Part shown: positions 10,671 to 20,735 of the stretch, piece after piece
How positions within the stretch are numbered: position 1 is the first letter of the stretch
Layout of the letters: the number at the start of each line of letters is the position of its first letter
DNA from: Chrysemys picta bellii
Taxonomy: Eukaryota; Chordata; Testudines; Emydidae
Reading direction: 5' to 3'
Assembly (NCBI RefSeq): GCF_011386835.1
Contig: NC_088791.1
Location: forward strand, 54,889,498 to 54,953,497
Length of the DNA: 64,000 nt
Notes under the pieces: generated by a model
Databases searched by the model: none
Seen by the model: the letters and a program-made list of their open reading frames with translations, nothing else
Told to the model about the DNA's origin: nothing
Made by a program: the position numbers and the translations under genes

Positions 10671-11167
10671 TTTGGGGGGGGCAGTGGAGGAGTGGAGGTT
10701 TGACTACAAACATTTTTCATTTAAGATTCTGACAGCACTGTTTTCCTGACAGACATATGAAGAGTCTTTCCTGGTTGTTTAACTGTTGTGACATTTTTAC
10801 TATGGAATTGGCTATTTTTTTTCCTTAGTAGAAGCTAGTGAATTACTATTTGCACCCAAATAATTAGTTCTTTATGAGTATCATCTTTTAGCTAATCAGT
10901 CATCAGGTCTGGCTTATATTATCATCTACAATTCAGAGAATGCTGTCAGTGGAGAAGGTTGAGGGCAGAGTTTTAACCTTATCACCGACAAATCCTGTCA
11001 TTTGTTGGTTAAAGGCCTAGGATTACATTATTGCCCTCCTACTGTTGTCACTAAGCACTTAAAATACAAAATTGAAGTAGTGCTGGTATAGTAAAGAGTC
11101 TGCCTTCTGTATAAGCTATGTTGTGTGATTTCTCCCACTCTTTTGTATTTTGTCTGTTTGGACTTAA
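10671..11167. other. Unassigned stretch
   Basis: A short G run near 10672 is followed by AT-rich DNA with no recognised feature. Confidence 0.5.
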
Positions 11168-11265
11168 AGCATTATGGGTCAGAGACCTGGCCTATTCTAT
11201 GTCTTTAAAGAGCACAGTACATAAAATCTTATTTATGTAATAGATTAATAATAATAATAATAAAC
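11168..11265 (-). repeat. Ancient amniote interspersed repeat fragment with an AAT tail
   Basis: The order GGGTCAGAGACCTGGCCTAT, AAAGAGCACAGTACATAAAA and a terminal run of AAT units resembles the reverse complement of the ancient repeat seen at 47780 and 20186. The match is loose and age is presumably high. Confidence 0.4.
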
Positions 11266-11278
11266 TGTATAAATAAAG

Positions 11279-11467
11279 AGCACAAAGAGTCCTGTGGCAC
11301 CTTATAGACTAACAGACGTATTGGAGCATGAGCTTTCGTGGGTGAATATCCGCTTCGTCAGATGCATGCAAGCTTATGCTCCAATATGTCTGTTAGTCTA
11401 TAAGGTGCCACAGGACTCTTTGTCGCTTTTTACAGATCCAGACTAACATGGCTACCCCTCTGATTCT
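11279..11467 (+). mobile_element. Short retroposon with inverted 5' part, copy A
   Basis: The element is flanked by a perfect 13-bp duplication, TGTATAAATAAAG, at 11266-11278 and 11468-11480. The right part reads GACTCTTTGT, GATCCAGACTAACATGGCT and ends CTCTGATTCT. This is a variant of the constant end shared with the other copies. The left part (ACAAAGAGTCCTGTGGCACC onward) is the reverse complement of the middle of the right part, so the insert folds back on itself. Long duplications plus a constant end with no poly(A) fit target-primed reverse transcription with 5' inversion. The family is not named here; a Penelope-like element or a LINE-mobilised SINE are the candidates. Confidence 0.75.
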
Positions 11468-11480
11468 TGTATAAATAAAG

Positions 11481-12254
11481 TGTCTGTAATCCAACATAAA
11501 ACAGTATCTTCCTAGTGGTGAACATTCTGCTTTGACTTCTCACTTGGTCTGACCCTGGATTCCCTTTTTATTTAGGAACAAGGGGCAATCTAACTGACAA
11601 GAACTTAGCCAAAGCTAAAGAAAACTCTGAAAGCTTGGCTCTTCATTCTAATTTAGCTTATTGTATCTAATGTTTAATGGGAACAACTGAAATGTGCTCT
11701 CTGCCTATGAATCTTCATTGTAGTAAGCCACATATTTTGCTGACTGTTTTTTTTAACATTGTGCAATATTTTTCAGAGAGATTTCCCAAAGCGCCTAAGG
11801 GATTTATGAGCACAAATCACACTGAAAGTCAACTGTTTTCAACTGTTGTATGGGCACATCTAGTTATGGAGCATAAGTTCCTTGTTTCAGAGTCCTCCTT
11901 GTTGCTCTGTAGCTGTCAAGTACAGATATATGTGATAATACCTACAGAGAAAGGGTTACCTACCTGAGATTTGTTTCTTGAAAGCAGTATCCTCCATTGA
12001 TTAACGCTCATCCACCCCTTTTCATGAGTCTTGTAGACTCAGACCCTAAAAAGGATCTTTTGGATTTGCGTCAGCTATTACCTCATGTATGATTCCAGAA
12101 TTCTCTCTCAACAAAATTTAGGATTGCTGATTCCATTCTTCAGAAGCTTTGTAACCCAAGAATTTCTAGTATACAAGCATCATAGAACAACAATTAAAGG
12201 TGAAGTAATATACCCTGGAATCCTTCTCACTTGCACAGAATAAGTGTTTATCCA
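11481..12254. other. Unassigned stretch
   Basis: No gene or repeat is recognised. A 96-codon frame at 11677-11967 has no identifiable domain. Confidence 0.5.
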
Positions 12255-12937
12255 ACTCTATATTGATGCAATATTTTATTTCTATGTATTTACATGTATT
12301 CGTGCATGTATATCAAATATGGAGCTTTTTTCACAGACTAGACTTCTTCCTAGTCTGGGCCCAATCCTTTTCCTTGGTACTGTTCTTGTTAGTTCCAGCT
12401 CAGGTGGTAACTAGGGGATTTCTCAAAACTGGCAGCCTCCTTTGTTCTGTTCCACCCCCTTTTTATAGCTTTGGCACAAAGTGGGAAGCTTTTTTGTATC
12501 TCTGGGTCCCCACCCCTATTTCTAAATGGAAAAGCACTAGGTTTCAGATGGATTTCAGTACCAGATAACATGGTCATATGTCCTGTGAGACCCCAAGCTT
12601 CCATTCTTCCCTGACTCACACAATCACAGGAAGGCTTACAAGTAAACAGAGCCATTTACAACCAATTGTCCTGGTCAATGGGAGCCATCAAGATTCTAAA
12701 CCATCATTAATGGCCCACACTTTGCATAGTTATAATAGGACTTCACAATAATACTTCATATTTCTATCTTCAGATACAAGAATGATACATTCATACAAAT
12801 AGGAGGAACAGACTCAGTAGATTATAAGATTTGTAATGATACCTAACAAGAGACTTTTGGCATAAAGCATATTCCAGTTACATTATATTTATACTCATAA
12901 ACATATTTCCATAAAACACAAAGAGTGCAACATAACA
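12255..12937 (-). mobile_element. LTR fragment, inverted, same family as the solo LTR at 25464
   Basis: Read on the minus strand, it begins TGTTATGTTGCACTCT at 12937 and aligns in order with 25464 onward. Shared blocks include AGGTATCATTACAAA, the CTTTGCATAATT-like block, the GGGCCATTA-like block and the reverse complement of CAGCTCAGGTGGTAACTAG. The match fades near 12255, so the last third of the LTR is missing or too diverged. It is an old endogenous retroviral or LTR-retrotransposon remnant with no internal genes. The frames on both strands here are incidental. Confidence 0.7.
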
Positions 12938-13199
12938 GTTGCCATGCTGTATTAGGAGGAGAACATCACCAGACAGACATTTAAATTGTTTTATTTAACT
13001 AAAGCAACATTATGTTGGATTTTTTTCTTCAACAGAAAACATACAATATTTTAACGAAACAAGCATATGAATTTTTGAATTTAGTTAAAAATTGAAGTTT
13101 TTTAAAATCAGATTTGTTTGTGTTAAAATTGTTTTTAACTAAAATAGTTAAATGAAATATTTAAAAAACCAAAACCAAAAATTAAATCGACTATGTCAG

Positions 13200-14343
13200 C
13201 CAGGTCAACATGAGAAACTTAAAATATAATATTGGCTTCTGCAGCTAACTCAGTCATCTTCACCTTCATTTTCCTGTTTGTTCATAATCTGGAAAAGAAA
13301 AACAAGCGTCCTTTTTCAGGTCCCAAACGATTTCTCAATTTGGAATGAATTAGTCCAAAGGAAGAAAATATTCTTTCTACACCAGCAGAAGAAGCTACTG
13401 CTGTTAAAAGTGAGATTATCACTTCAACAGTCTCTGAATCCAAGTGCTTAAGTGACTTCCACCAGCTCACTGGTGTGACTTTCTTTAAAATATCATCAGT
13501 AAACATATATTTCTTGAATGGTTCACCCTTAGCTCTGAAGTTTATTATAGTTGGCATTATGGAGGGATGATTGCTGGATGTCCGTGTCATAGCCGACTCC
13601 TCCTCTTCAGCAGTTAAGGTTTGACCCTGGTACTGAGTATTGAGAATATTTGCAAGAAAATGAGCTGGAGATGGTGCTTGTCCCTTTTGTTTTTTAATGC
13701 TTGTAATTTACCTCTGTCACTGCATATTTCTCTTTTTAAGATCTCACTCTGTTCCTTCCAAATTTCAATAGCATCAGCAATAAAACAGCCATTTCCCTGC
13801 ATTTTGTTCAAGGCTACAGAAATAGGCTTCAGGGTACTCAGCATGTGTTCAACATTTCTCTTAAGCTCAATGTTGAGAACTTTGGCTGTGACAGTGCCAT
13901 CTATTTGTTCATGATTTTGTTCACAAACTGTCATCAGATTAGACCAGTTCTTGATATAGTGCTCAAAACAGTCCACTACTGAGTTCCATCACATGTCTTG
14001 TGGGAGAGTTAGCGTGGTTCTTCCCACTTTTTTCAGAGCAGCTGCTACAAAGTGGTTGTTATGTAAGTATTTTTCAATTTCAACAACATTAGCTTTTTTC
14101 CCCTGGAACACAGAAGTCTTTGGTTAGGAGGTGCATCAAATGAGCACTGCAACCATATGTTATTAGCTTGGGACTCTCTTCTAAATAATTTCTTCTCATC
14201 TTGGATACAGTTGCAGCATTGTCTGTGACCAAGCTACATACTAGACATTTGAAATTTTTTTTCCACAGTTTGTTATAGCTTTTAGTGCTACTTCTTGTAA
14301 GTATTTTAATATAAAATAATATATGGAGATATACCTGTTTCAT
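13200..14343 (-). pseudogene. hAT-family transposase pseudogene (DUF659-like and C-terminal dimerisation regions)
   Basis: The product would be a hAT transposase, which cuts and pastes its transposon in the nucleus. Read from 14343 downward, the frame contains LVCSLVTDNAATVSKMR and ITYGCSAHLMHLLTKDF, matching the DUF659/RNase H-like part of hAT proteins. The middle includes KKVGRTTLTLPQDM and ALNKMQGNGCFIADAIEIW. The end runs from HFLANILNTQYQGQTLTAEE to the dimerisation motif SSAGVERIFSSFGLIHSKLR (about 13310-13400). Lesions are a frameshift after PGEK near 14090-14100 and an in-frame TGA just after LPQDM near 13995. The N-terminal BED-type zinc finger and first catalytic region are absent; a SINE abuts the upstream end. 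A domesticated host gene is unlikely given these breaks. Confidence 0.85.
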
Positions 14344-14510
14344 AGACCTTGAAAGGTCATAGAGTCCAATCCCCTTTCTTCACTAGCAGGACCAAGTACA
14401 GTCCCTGATAGCCCCCCCCCCCCCCAATCCCTAAATGGCCCCCTCAAGGGTTGAGCTCACAACGTTGGGTTTAGCAGGCCCGTGCTCAAACCACTGAGCT
14501 ATCTGTCTGC
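14343..14510 (-). mobile_element. tRNA-derived SINE of the tortoise Cry type
   Basis: On the minus strand the head reads GATAGCTCAGTGGTTTGAGC, an A-box-like start of a tRNA. About 30 bases later comes TTGTGAGCTCAACCCTTGAG, which is B-box-like. After a G run the tail reads GGACTGTACTTGGTCCTGCT and GGACTCTATGACCTTTCAAG, resembling the CR1 3' end. This composite is the published design of tortoise SINEs mobilised by CR1-type LINEs. It abuts the 5' edge of the hAT transposase remnant. It is not a functional tRNA gene: no intact cloverleaf. Confidence 0.85.
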
Positions 14511-14809
14511 TGTGTGTGCATTTCCTGATGTATAACAAAACAGTTTTGTTTCTACTGCCTGTCCCTCCCTTCTCACATTTATCTCATGTTATCAGATTTG
14601 CCCGTTACTTTGGGGTATGCTCATTTATTAGGATTATTCTTCTGGGGGGGGTTCTGTAATTCTATCAATGTACTGCTTGTGTCACTTGTGTTTTTATATG
14701 GAGCTCTACTTCTCCCTTCTGCAAGTCCCCTCCCAGTGGAGCTATCCTGCAGGACTTAGGTTCCCCAGGGCTGGGTTCCTCCAGCCCGAGAACCAGATGA
14801 ACGCACGTG

Positions 14810-14815
<6 letters not shown>
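14511..14815. other. Unassigned stretch between SINE and CA microsatellite
   Basis: It may continue the hAT transposon, but no transposase motif is readable. A short G run lies near 14645. Frames crossing into the microsatellite are artefacts. Confidence 0.4.

Positions 14816-14866
<51 letters not shown>
14816..14866. repeat. CA microsatellite, about 25 units
   Basis: An uninterrupted CA run preceded by a short GTGCGCGC transition, typical of a Z-DNA-prone dinucleotide repeat. Confidence 0.97.
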
Positions 14867-14869
<3 letters not shown>

Positions 14870-14890
14870 AACAGAGCAAGTCTGAGTAGA

Positions 14891-15100
14891 CCGGGTCAAT
14901 CAGCACTCTCAAGCTGACCCCTTATATGCCCCTGGACTCAGTGGGCTGGGTCAAACAGCACTTCCAGGCTGCCACCCTTGTGTACCCTTGGATTCAACGG
15001 ACTGGGTCAAACAGCACTTTCAAGCTGCCACAATTATATGCCCCTGGACTCAGTAGTCTGGGTCGAGCAGGACTTCCAAGCTGCCACCCCCATATGTCAC
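14891..15100 (+). repeat. 55-56 bp minisatellite, about 3.8 copies
   Basis: Units begin near 14891, 14946, 15002 and 15058, each with C[C/T]GGGTC followed by CAGCACTTYCAAGCTG-like and ATGCCCCTGGACTCA-like segments. Spacings are 55, 56 and 56. Two overlapping frames read through it because neither 55 nor 56 preserves phase, so the peptides are not meaningful. Confidence 0.9.
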
Positions 15101-15105
15101 AGGTT

Positions 15106-16390
15106 CAGCACATCCCTATCCCTATCACTTTCATGTTACAATTGTTCTGGTAGTAACCCACTTGATGAGCAAACCCCACAGTATTTTTGGGCACTACAGG
15201 GATCTTTAGCTTAGGTAAGAGGAGTGTTGCTGCAGAGTAAATGGGGAAGCCAAAAGCACAAAAGAGTGAAGTTCAGTGAGAGAGGGAGGGAAGCAACCAG
15301 CTTAACCATAAAAGTTATTTATTGAATAATAGACACAAGGAGAGCCTAAACAAACATCGCAGTTACATTATGAAAGATTACAAAAGTCATATATAGAAAA
15401 CTATACCTGATCAAACAAGTCAGGGTTAAAAAGTTATACCTGAGGTAGAAAAGAAAACAGAGAGAGAGAGAGCTGGGGGTCTCACCATTCCATGAAGCTT
15501 GAACTGGTCGGGGTTCCCAGGTGATGGTGGTAGCTCAGTGTCCTGAGTGCTGGAGACAGGCAGAGCCCCCAACATGATCAGTCAGGAGAAGATGAAGTCC
15601 CAGTGGAACTGTTGCAGAGTTGGATCCATACATCAGAACACTTACTTAAGCATGGGTAGAGTTTTTTTGTAGGGAAACAACAATGGTTCAAGGGAGAACA
15701 CTAGATTTGTTTATGGGTAAACTGATGATTCAGGGGTTTTCTTTAGGCTAGACAATAGGAACTGATCATTCCTAGCTAGGGGTGAAGTTCCTTCAAGGGA
15801 ACTCACAATGCAATTAGGCAGCTTCAGTATTTTGGATATCAATCAAGGATTCATTACTAGAATTGGTCTGATAACTGCTGAGCTGGGTGTGTGCAGATGT
15901 AGGTTCATTAGCATCTGGAGCAGGGATCCCCCAGGTTGCAGTGCTTCCCTGCTTTTCTGGTCCCAGAGTTCAGTGTGGTTCTTGCCCTGGAATCTCTGTT
16001 CTCTATTCTGTATGCTAATGGAGATGCCTCCCTGCCACATCTTTGATGCGGTTGAGGCTAGGGTTGTTGCCTTAATTCTATCACCCTTGTCAGGAGGGGT
16101 TTATGTGTGTCTCCCACTGCCTTTCCATTGCTTTCTGTAAGTCTTTCCTCTGATCTGTTTTGGTTCAAGCAGAGGCGGGAGAGGGGGGAGGCAGGTGTCC
16201 TTCATGAGTCAGACAGGCTGGGTACTGCGCCCTGGTTCCCCAAGAACACAGAGCTGACTGGTATCACTCCAAACTTCTTCTCCTTGTCCAGATCAACAAT
16301 CTTCTATTCATTGAACTTTATGAAACTTTGCACTTTTAGAGAGAGGTAAGGGACTGACCCTATGTACACACATTTCCAGAGGGACAATAG
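15106..16390 (-). other. Possible LTR-derived sequence, unassigned
   Basis: On the minus strand, near 15310-15330, CTATTATTCAATAAATAAC offers an AATAAA polyadenylation signal. The surrounding sequence mixes purine-rich and pyrimidine-rich patches as in a degraded LTR. A stretch near 16270-16320 on the minus strand (GATCTGGACAAGGAGAAGAA) is open but short. No terminal repeat or duplication was found. Treat as unclassified. Confidence 0.3.
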
Positions 16391-16884
16391 AGTTGAGGTC
16401 TGTTATTTCTCACCTCTCTATATTATTTATTTATTTTAAAACTTTTTTTGCTGTTAACAAGAATGTTATCTCTGGAGACACAAATCCACAGTTTGAGAAT
16501 TGCAAAACTAAGCATCTCTGATGGTATCTTCTAGACTGAGCATTGAGTCCCATTGGATAAATAGAAAGATTAACCTAAATAATCTATACAAAAGCCCCTG
16601 GAACCCCATAAGATTGGGTCCCTAATCCATGAACTATTGGAACTCATTTACAAAACTTTTCTTAAACATTCCATGAATATATTGTCTCATACTATAGAAT
16701 TAGAATTTATAATCCCTATTCCATGATGAGATATCTTTGAGTATAATGTATCTTAATTAAAACTATCTTTAGATAGGTTTTTTTCCCCTCAAAAAAGCAT
16801 TTTATCAAAAAAATCGATTTAAATAAAAAAATCTGATTTTTATTCGTGTTTTTTTTTAAATCATTGATTTTTATCCACGCTGGT
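16391..16884 (-). mobile_element. 5' terminal and leader part of the hAT transposon
   Basis: Starting at about 16884 on the minus strand: CCAGCGTGGATAAAAATC, then alternating A/T-rich blocks containing ATTTAAATCGATTTTTTTG, then a non-coding leader ending in GATAACATTCTTGTTAACAG. I recall this leader as a recurrent repeat in turtle DNA. It has the same orientation as the transposase remnant at 13200-14343. Confidence 0.55.
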
Positions 16885-17261
16885 GATTTGGTTTGTTAGT
16901 AATGGAGGTGAGATGTGCAGACAGTGAAATAGACAATGAAGCCAGGTCCTAATAAAATAGAGGCCTCAAGTCATACACACTATAATTCTGCATTGAATAT
17001 TGCATTTTCTTGTTTCTAATCCAATATCAGCTGACACACCGCAATATCTTTTATTGTCTGATTTATTGATGCGATATCACCAAAACTCATCTTCTGCTTG
17101 CAGAAATAGACATATTAGCAGAGGCTGTGTATCTCCACTAAGCTGGAATGTGGTTACTGTGGGTTCAGCACCCATGGGTGTTCACTCCTGTGGAACACTT
17201 GATCTCTGCTATTAATTAGAAAAGCATTAAGGACATTATTGTTCCTATGTATATGCCAAGC

Positions 17262-17346
17262 CAGCCATATATTATTTATTTAGTACCAACAATGTGCTTG
17301 CACTGTACAAAACACTGAAATACAAGAACTTGTAATCTAAAGAAAG
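17262..17346 (+). repeat. Ancient amniote interspersed repeat fragment
   Basis: TTATTTATTTAGTACCAACA, GTGCTTGCACTGTACAAAAC and CTTGTAATCTAAAG occur in the same order as in the copies at 20186 and 47780. No duplication is visible, as expected for an old insertion. Confidence 0.5.
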
Positions 17347-18430
17347 CTAGAACGCACTGGGAAACCCATAGGAGGAAATATCTGTATTGGTGGGGCTGCT
17401 GCTTCTTCTGACTCTTGAATAACTCTTGTGGGTTTATAGTTTACGTGATGCAATTTATCTGTATATTGTTGCAGTTGAGTTTGAGTTCCTGTGGCATGTA
17501 GTTGCTCTGTAGATTGTTCTTTACTGTATAACCAGTGCACTATTTACTGCATCTAATTTTGTGCATGGCGGTACATGTTCAAATAAGAGAGAGGTTTCCT
17601 TATTTTATTTACTTTCTGTACTTACATTAAATTATTCCCAGGGCCCAAACCGGCATTCCTTGTTTGTCTAAATATTCCATGCATTTAAGTGTCAATTTTG
17701 AATGTACAAGGAATGTGGCATTGGAACCTGTATTCATGATCTCTGAGCTCTTTATTTAATCACAAAGTGTTATGGTGGTTAGAATCAGAGCCTGCTTTAC
17801 TATACTATCATGTTCAGATACTTTAAATGGTGTGCACCAAACCCAAAAACATCTTTTCGCTAATGAAAACCTCTCCTCTCCCTCCTTCACACATACACAC
17901 ACTCACAGACACAGAAAAACAGAAGAGGAAAAAAAACCTCCATCAGCTAAAGTTGGAACATTGTTACATAATTTCTGCCAAGAAAAAGGAGGGGAAGAGA
18001 CTTAAGCTGCAGTATTCCTGTAGAGCCCTGAGTCTTCAGAGACTTGTTTTGAAATCAGTTAACATATGGTTTCATGTCAAATCCAGTTTCTTCACTCTGT
18101 GACTCCTCTGGTAGAGCTAATAAATGTTGCCAAATTGTTTAAGAGTAATTTACATCCTATAAGATGATGAGCAGTTTACCATCCTGGCTTATTATGCTCC
18201 TGCTGGAATGGAGGAAGTGATGTGAAAATCAGTGACAGCTGAAATCACTTACGAGATTACAGTTTTAAATGTTCACAGGGATGCTTAAAAAATTCAGTGA
18301 ACCCTGATTGTATCAGTTTCTGGAGGAAAATCAATTAATTGTTCTTGAAATTATGGTGATGGTTTTTAGCAAGTGAAATTTCAGATGTGTGCTTGGAGGG
18401 GGAGAAGGAATAATTCAGACCTAGCCGGTA
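17347..18430. other. Unassigned stretch
   Basis: There is an imperfect CA-rich patch near 17888-17920. No gene is recognised. Confidence 0.5.
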
Positions 18431-18580
18431 CAGGGCCAACGAGGGGGGAGGGAATAGGGGGCCCGGGGCCCAGCTTCTCCCCCACCCCCTCGTCGGCCCC
18501 ATTTAGCCGGTCTGCCATTGCTGGGGGGGGGGTCCAAAATTTTTTTTCACCAGGGCCCGAAGCCGCTCTCGGTGGCCCTG
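18431..18580. mobile_element. Short hAT-like MITE
   Basis: The left end CAGGGCCAACGAG and the right end CTCGGTGGCCCTG are near-perfect inverted termini. The interior is GC-rich with a G run and a T run. The 8-bp flanks do not match clearly, so the hAT assignment rests on the CAGGGCC terminus style alone. Confidence 0.6.
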
Positions 18581-19524
18581 CTAGCAATAGGGCAGTATCA
18601 CACTATATCTTGTTAGTCTTCAGTGACATGGAATTACTTTTTGAGAAAAAGACTTTATAAAGGTCTAGAAATTGGTACTGTTACTTTGGCAAGAAAACCA
18701 CAAGAATTAATCTGATTGGTCTGAACTACAGCTTTTAGTATGTCCCTTTGCTGTTCTTGTATATAGTCTACTGTATGTGACTGATTAGTATTTAGAAAGT
18801 CTTAGCATTTGTTCTTATATCACACTAGTGAATAAATATTTTCCTTTCCCAAAATATACTCAATTCAATAGTAAAGGTGCGTTTTTACATAGATAAATGG
18901 AAAATAGAGTTGCTTTATAAAATTTAAACTTGATAAGTTCTACTAAATATTCAAATATTATGCAATATTCTATTAAATATTTATGAAGTAACTTGGTAAT
19001 ATTGGGGTGTTTTTGATTTTGGAGTAATTTCATACCTGCCATTGCTTTAGTTTTAGTTCACACTTGGATTGGTTAAATAAGGGGCAAATTAAATCAGATG
19101 ACATCCAGAGTGGTGTATGGGTGACAGCAATTACAAAGTATGAATTTGATTTTAAAGCATTGCGCCATGGGCCAAATGGTGCACAGAGGCTGACCCCCTT
19201 CCTGCAGTCATCATCCCCACACTCCCATACAGAGGACGGACTGCTTCCTGTCTCATCATCCCTGGGGGCACAAACTACTGCAAAGATGCCACACCCTTCC
19301 TCCAGCTTCTAGCAAAGCTGGCTGGATTCACATGCAGCACCCCTGGAGTTTTGTATCAGTGGGTGTGTATCATCTGTACACCTTGAAATTCCAGGAAGGA
19401 TTATGCCCTTGGGAGGCACAATCCTATGTCTTAAGGGTGCAATCCTTCTTAGAGTTCCCATGGGAATTGAGTGGCAGCCCCCATACTCAGGGCTGTGGAT
19501 AAAAGCCACATGTGAGCCATCAAG
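18581..19524. other. Unassigned stretch
   Basis: AT-rich to about 19150, then mixed composition. No gene, RNA or clear repeat is recognised. Confidence 0.5.
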
Positions 19525-19560
19525 TTGTTGTTTTTAGTTGTATTGCACTAGCATCTAGAG

Positions 19561-19892
19561 CAGGGATCGAAAACCTTTGGCACGTGGCCCATGAGGGAAA
19601 TCCGCTGGCGAGCCGGGATGGTTTGTTTACCTGCAGCGTCCACAGGTTTGGCCGATCACAGCTCCCTTGGCCATGGTTCGCCATTCCAGGCCAATGGGGG
19701 CTGCGGGAAGTGGCGGCCAGCACATCCCTCGGCCCACCCCACTTCATGCAGCCTCCATGGGCCTGGAACGGCGAACCACGGCCAGTGGGAGCTGCGATTG
19801 GCCAAGCCTGTGGATGCTGCAGGTAAACAAACCGTCCCGGCCCGCCAGCGGATTTCCCTGATGGGCCGCGTGCCAAAGATTGCCGATCCCTG
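19561..19892. mobile_element. hAT MITE with CAGGGATCG termini
   Basis: The left terminus CAGGGATCGAAAACCTTTGG and the right terminus CAAAGATTGCCGATCCCTG are inverted repeats. The 5' flank is ATCTAGAG (19553-19560). The 3' flank reads ATCTA up to 19897 and resumes as GAG at 20186, so it is the same ATCTAGAG split by the Harbinger insertion. The interior carries a GC-rich core (GTTTGTTTACCTGCAGCGTC, AGCTCCCTTGGCCATGGTTC, GGCCAATGGGGGCTGCGGG) shared with the hAT fragments at 25187 and 49254. Open frames on both strands come from the self-complementary GC-rich core and are not genes. Confidence 0.9.
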
Positions 19893-19897
19893 ATCTA

Positions 19898-20182
19898 GGG
19901 CTTGTCTATACTTACGCGCTGGTTCGGCGGCAGGCAATCGAACTTCTGGGTTCGATTTATCGCGTCTTGTCTGGACGCGATAAATCGAACTCAGAAGTGC
20001 TCCCCGTCAACTCCGGTAATCCTGCTCGCCGTGAGGAGTACGCGGAGTCGATGGGGGAGCCTGCCTGCCGGGTCTGGACCGCGGTAAGTTCGAACTAAGG
20101 TACGTCGACTTCAGCTACGTTATTCACGTAGCTGAAGTTGCGTACCTTAGTTCGATTTGGGGGTTTAGTGTAGACCAAGCCC
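19898..20182 (-). mobile_element. PIF/Harbinger-type MITE, copy 2, inserted in the hAT duplication
   Basis: The termini are GGGCTTGTCTATACT and AGTGTAGACCAAGCCC, with 3-bp duplications CTA at 19895-19897 and 20183-20185. Two internal hairpins are present: TCGCGTCTTGTCTGGACGCG near 19960-19980, and an arm pair around 20107-20147 that includes CAGCTACGTTATTCACGTAG. Many CpGs are retained. The orientation is opposite to the other four copies. Confidence 0.9.
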
Positions 20183-20280
20183 TAGAGGCTGCAACCAAGA
20201 TCAGGATCCCCATCATGCAAGGTGTTGTACAAACAGTCAGATATAGTCCCCAACCTCTGAGTTTACAATCAAAATAGACT

Positions 20281-20639
20281 AAGAGTAGAGGGGGGATATA
20301 ATAGAGTGGTGATTTTCAAGCATCAGTAGCACTTTGATTTTTTTCGTTTGGTTGTGTACAAACAAAAAATATGTTTGTGGTTCATTTTAGTTTAACATTA
20401 TATTTTACATATAAAATATACTAAAGGACAAGGATGGGTGCGGAGGGAAGGCAGAAAGGGACTAGCTAAAAGGAAGATCTGTAATTTTAGTTGCTAGATT
20501 CTTCCAGTCTGATTTTATATCTTAACTGATAAGCACAACACTAGCTAAACTCTAACTTTCTCTTGCAACAATTCTCAAGCTGCAGATAGATATTGTCTGA
20601 CTGTATGTATAGCATTTGATTTTTGTGTGGGTGCATTTG
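20281..20639. other. Unassigned AT-rich stretch
   Basis: Nothing is recognised. Confidence 0.5.
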
Positions 20640-20735
20640 GGCACAATCTTTGGGGCAGGGACTGTCTTCCTCCGTTTGGAAAGCTCCTACACCATATTTT
20701 GGGGGCTTCTGCTATGCAAATAATTCAGAAGCCAC
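20640..20735 (-). repeat. Ancient amniote interspersed repeat, reversed copy
   Basis: GGGGCAGGGACTGTCTTCCT, AAAGCTCCTACACCATATTT, then GCTATGCAAATAATT is the reverse-complement order of the family at 20186 and 47780. Confidence 0.55.

Larger units (their letters stand above)
12945..16884 (-). mobile_element. Remnant of an autonomous hAT transposon, heavily interrupted
   Basis: The likely 5' end lies at about 16884 on the minus strand, where CCAGCGTGGATAAAAATC is followed by several copies of the AAATCGATTT/AAATCAGATTT type, a known subterminal style in hAT elements. A leader of about 500 bp follows (16391-16884). The transposase pseudogene lies at 13200-14343 and an AT-rich 3' region reaches about 12945. 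Between leader and transposase are a SINE, a CA microsatellite, a minisatellite and about 1.3 kb of possible LTR sequence. The matching left terminus is not found and is presumably lost. Treating all parts as one element is inference from order and orientation. Confidence 0.55.
19525..20280 (+). repeat. Ancient amniote interspersed repeat, split by two later insertions
   Basis: The left half (19525-19560: TTGTTTTTAGTTGTATTGCA, CTAGCATCTAGAG) and the right half (20186-20280: GCTGCAACCAAGATCAGGAT, TGCAAGGTGTTGTACAAACA) become one continuous repeat when the hAT and Harbinger MITEs between them are ignored. Other copies lie near 17262, 20640 (reversed) and 47780. The family resembles the ancient SINE/LINE tails shared among amniotes, but I cannot name it with certainty. 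Confidence 0.65.

Noticed and set aside
14440..14510. A tRNA gene on the minus strand (also at 48430-48493)
   Set aside because: A-box-like and B-box-like sequences are present, but the cloverleaf is incomplete and a CR1-like tail follows, so these are SINE heads.
14665..14871. Open frames on both strands giving Cys-Val or Thr-His repeats
   Set aside because: They are translations of the CA microsatellite. The same applies near 782-970, 17772-18005 and 33971-34271.
15310..15330. AATAAA on the minus strand as the end of a host gene
   Set aside because: No coding sequence precedes it. At best it is the signal of a decayed LTR.
19520..19937. Cluster of open frames on both strands, around 100 codons each
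   Set aside because: They translate the partly self-complementary core of the hAT MITE; both strands give similar peptides, which is the mark of a palindrome, not a gene.
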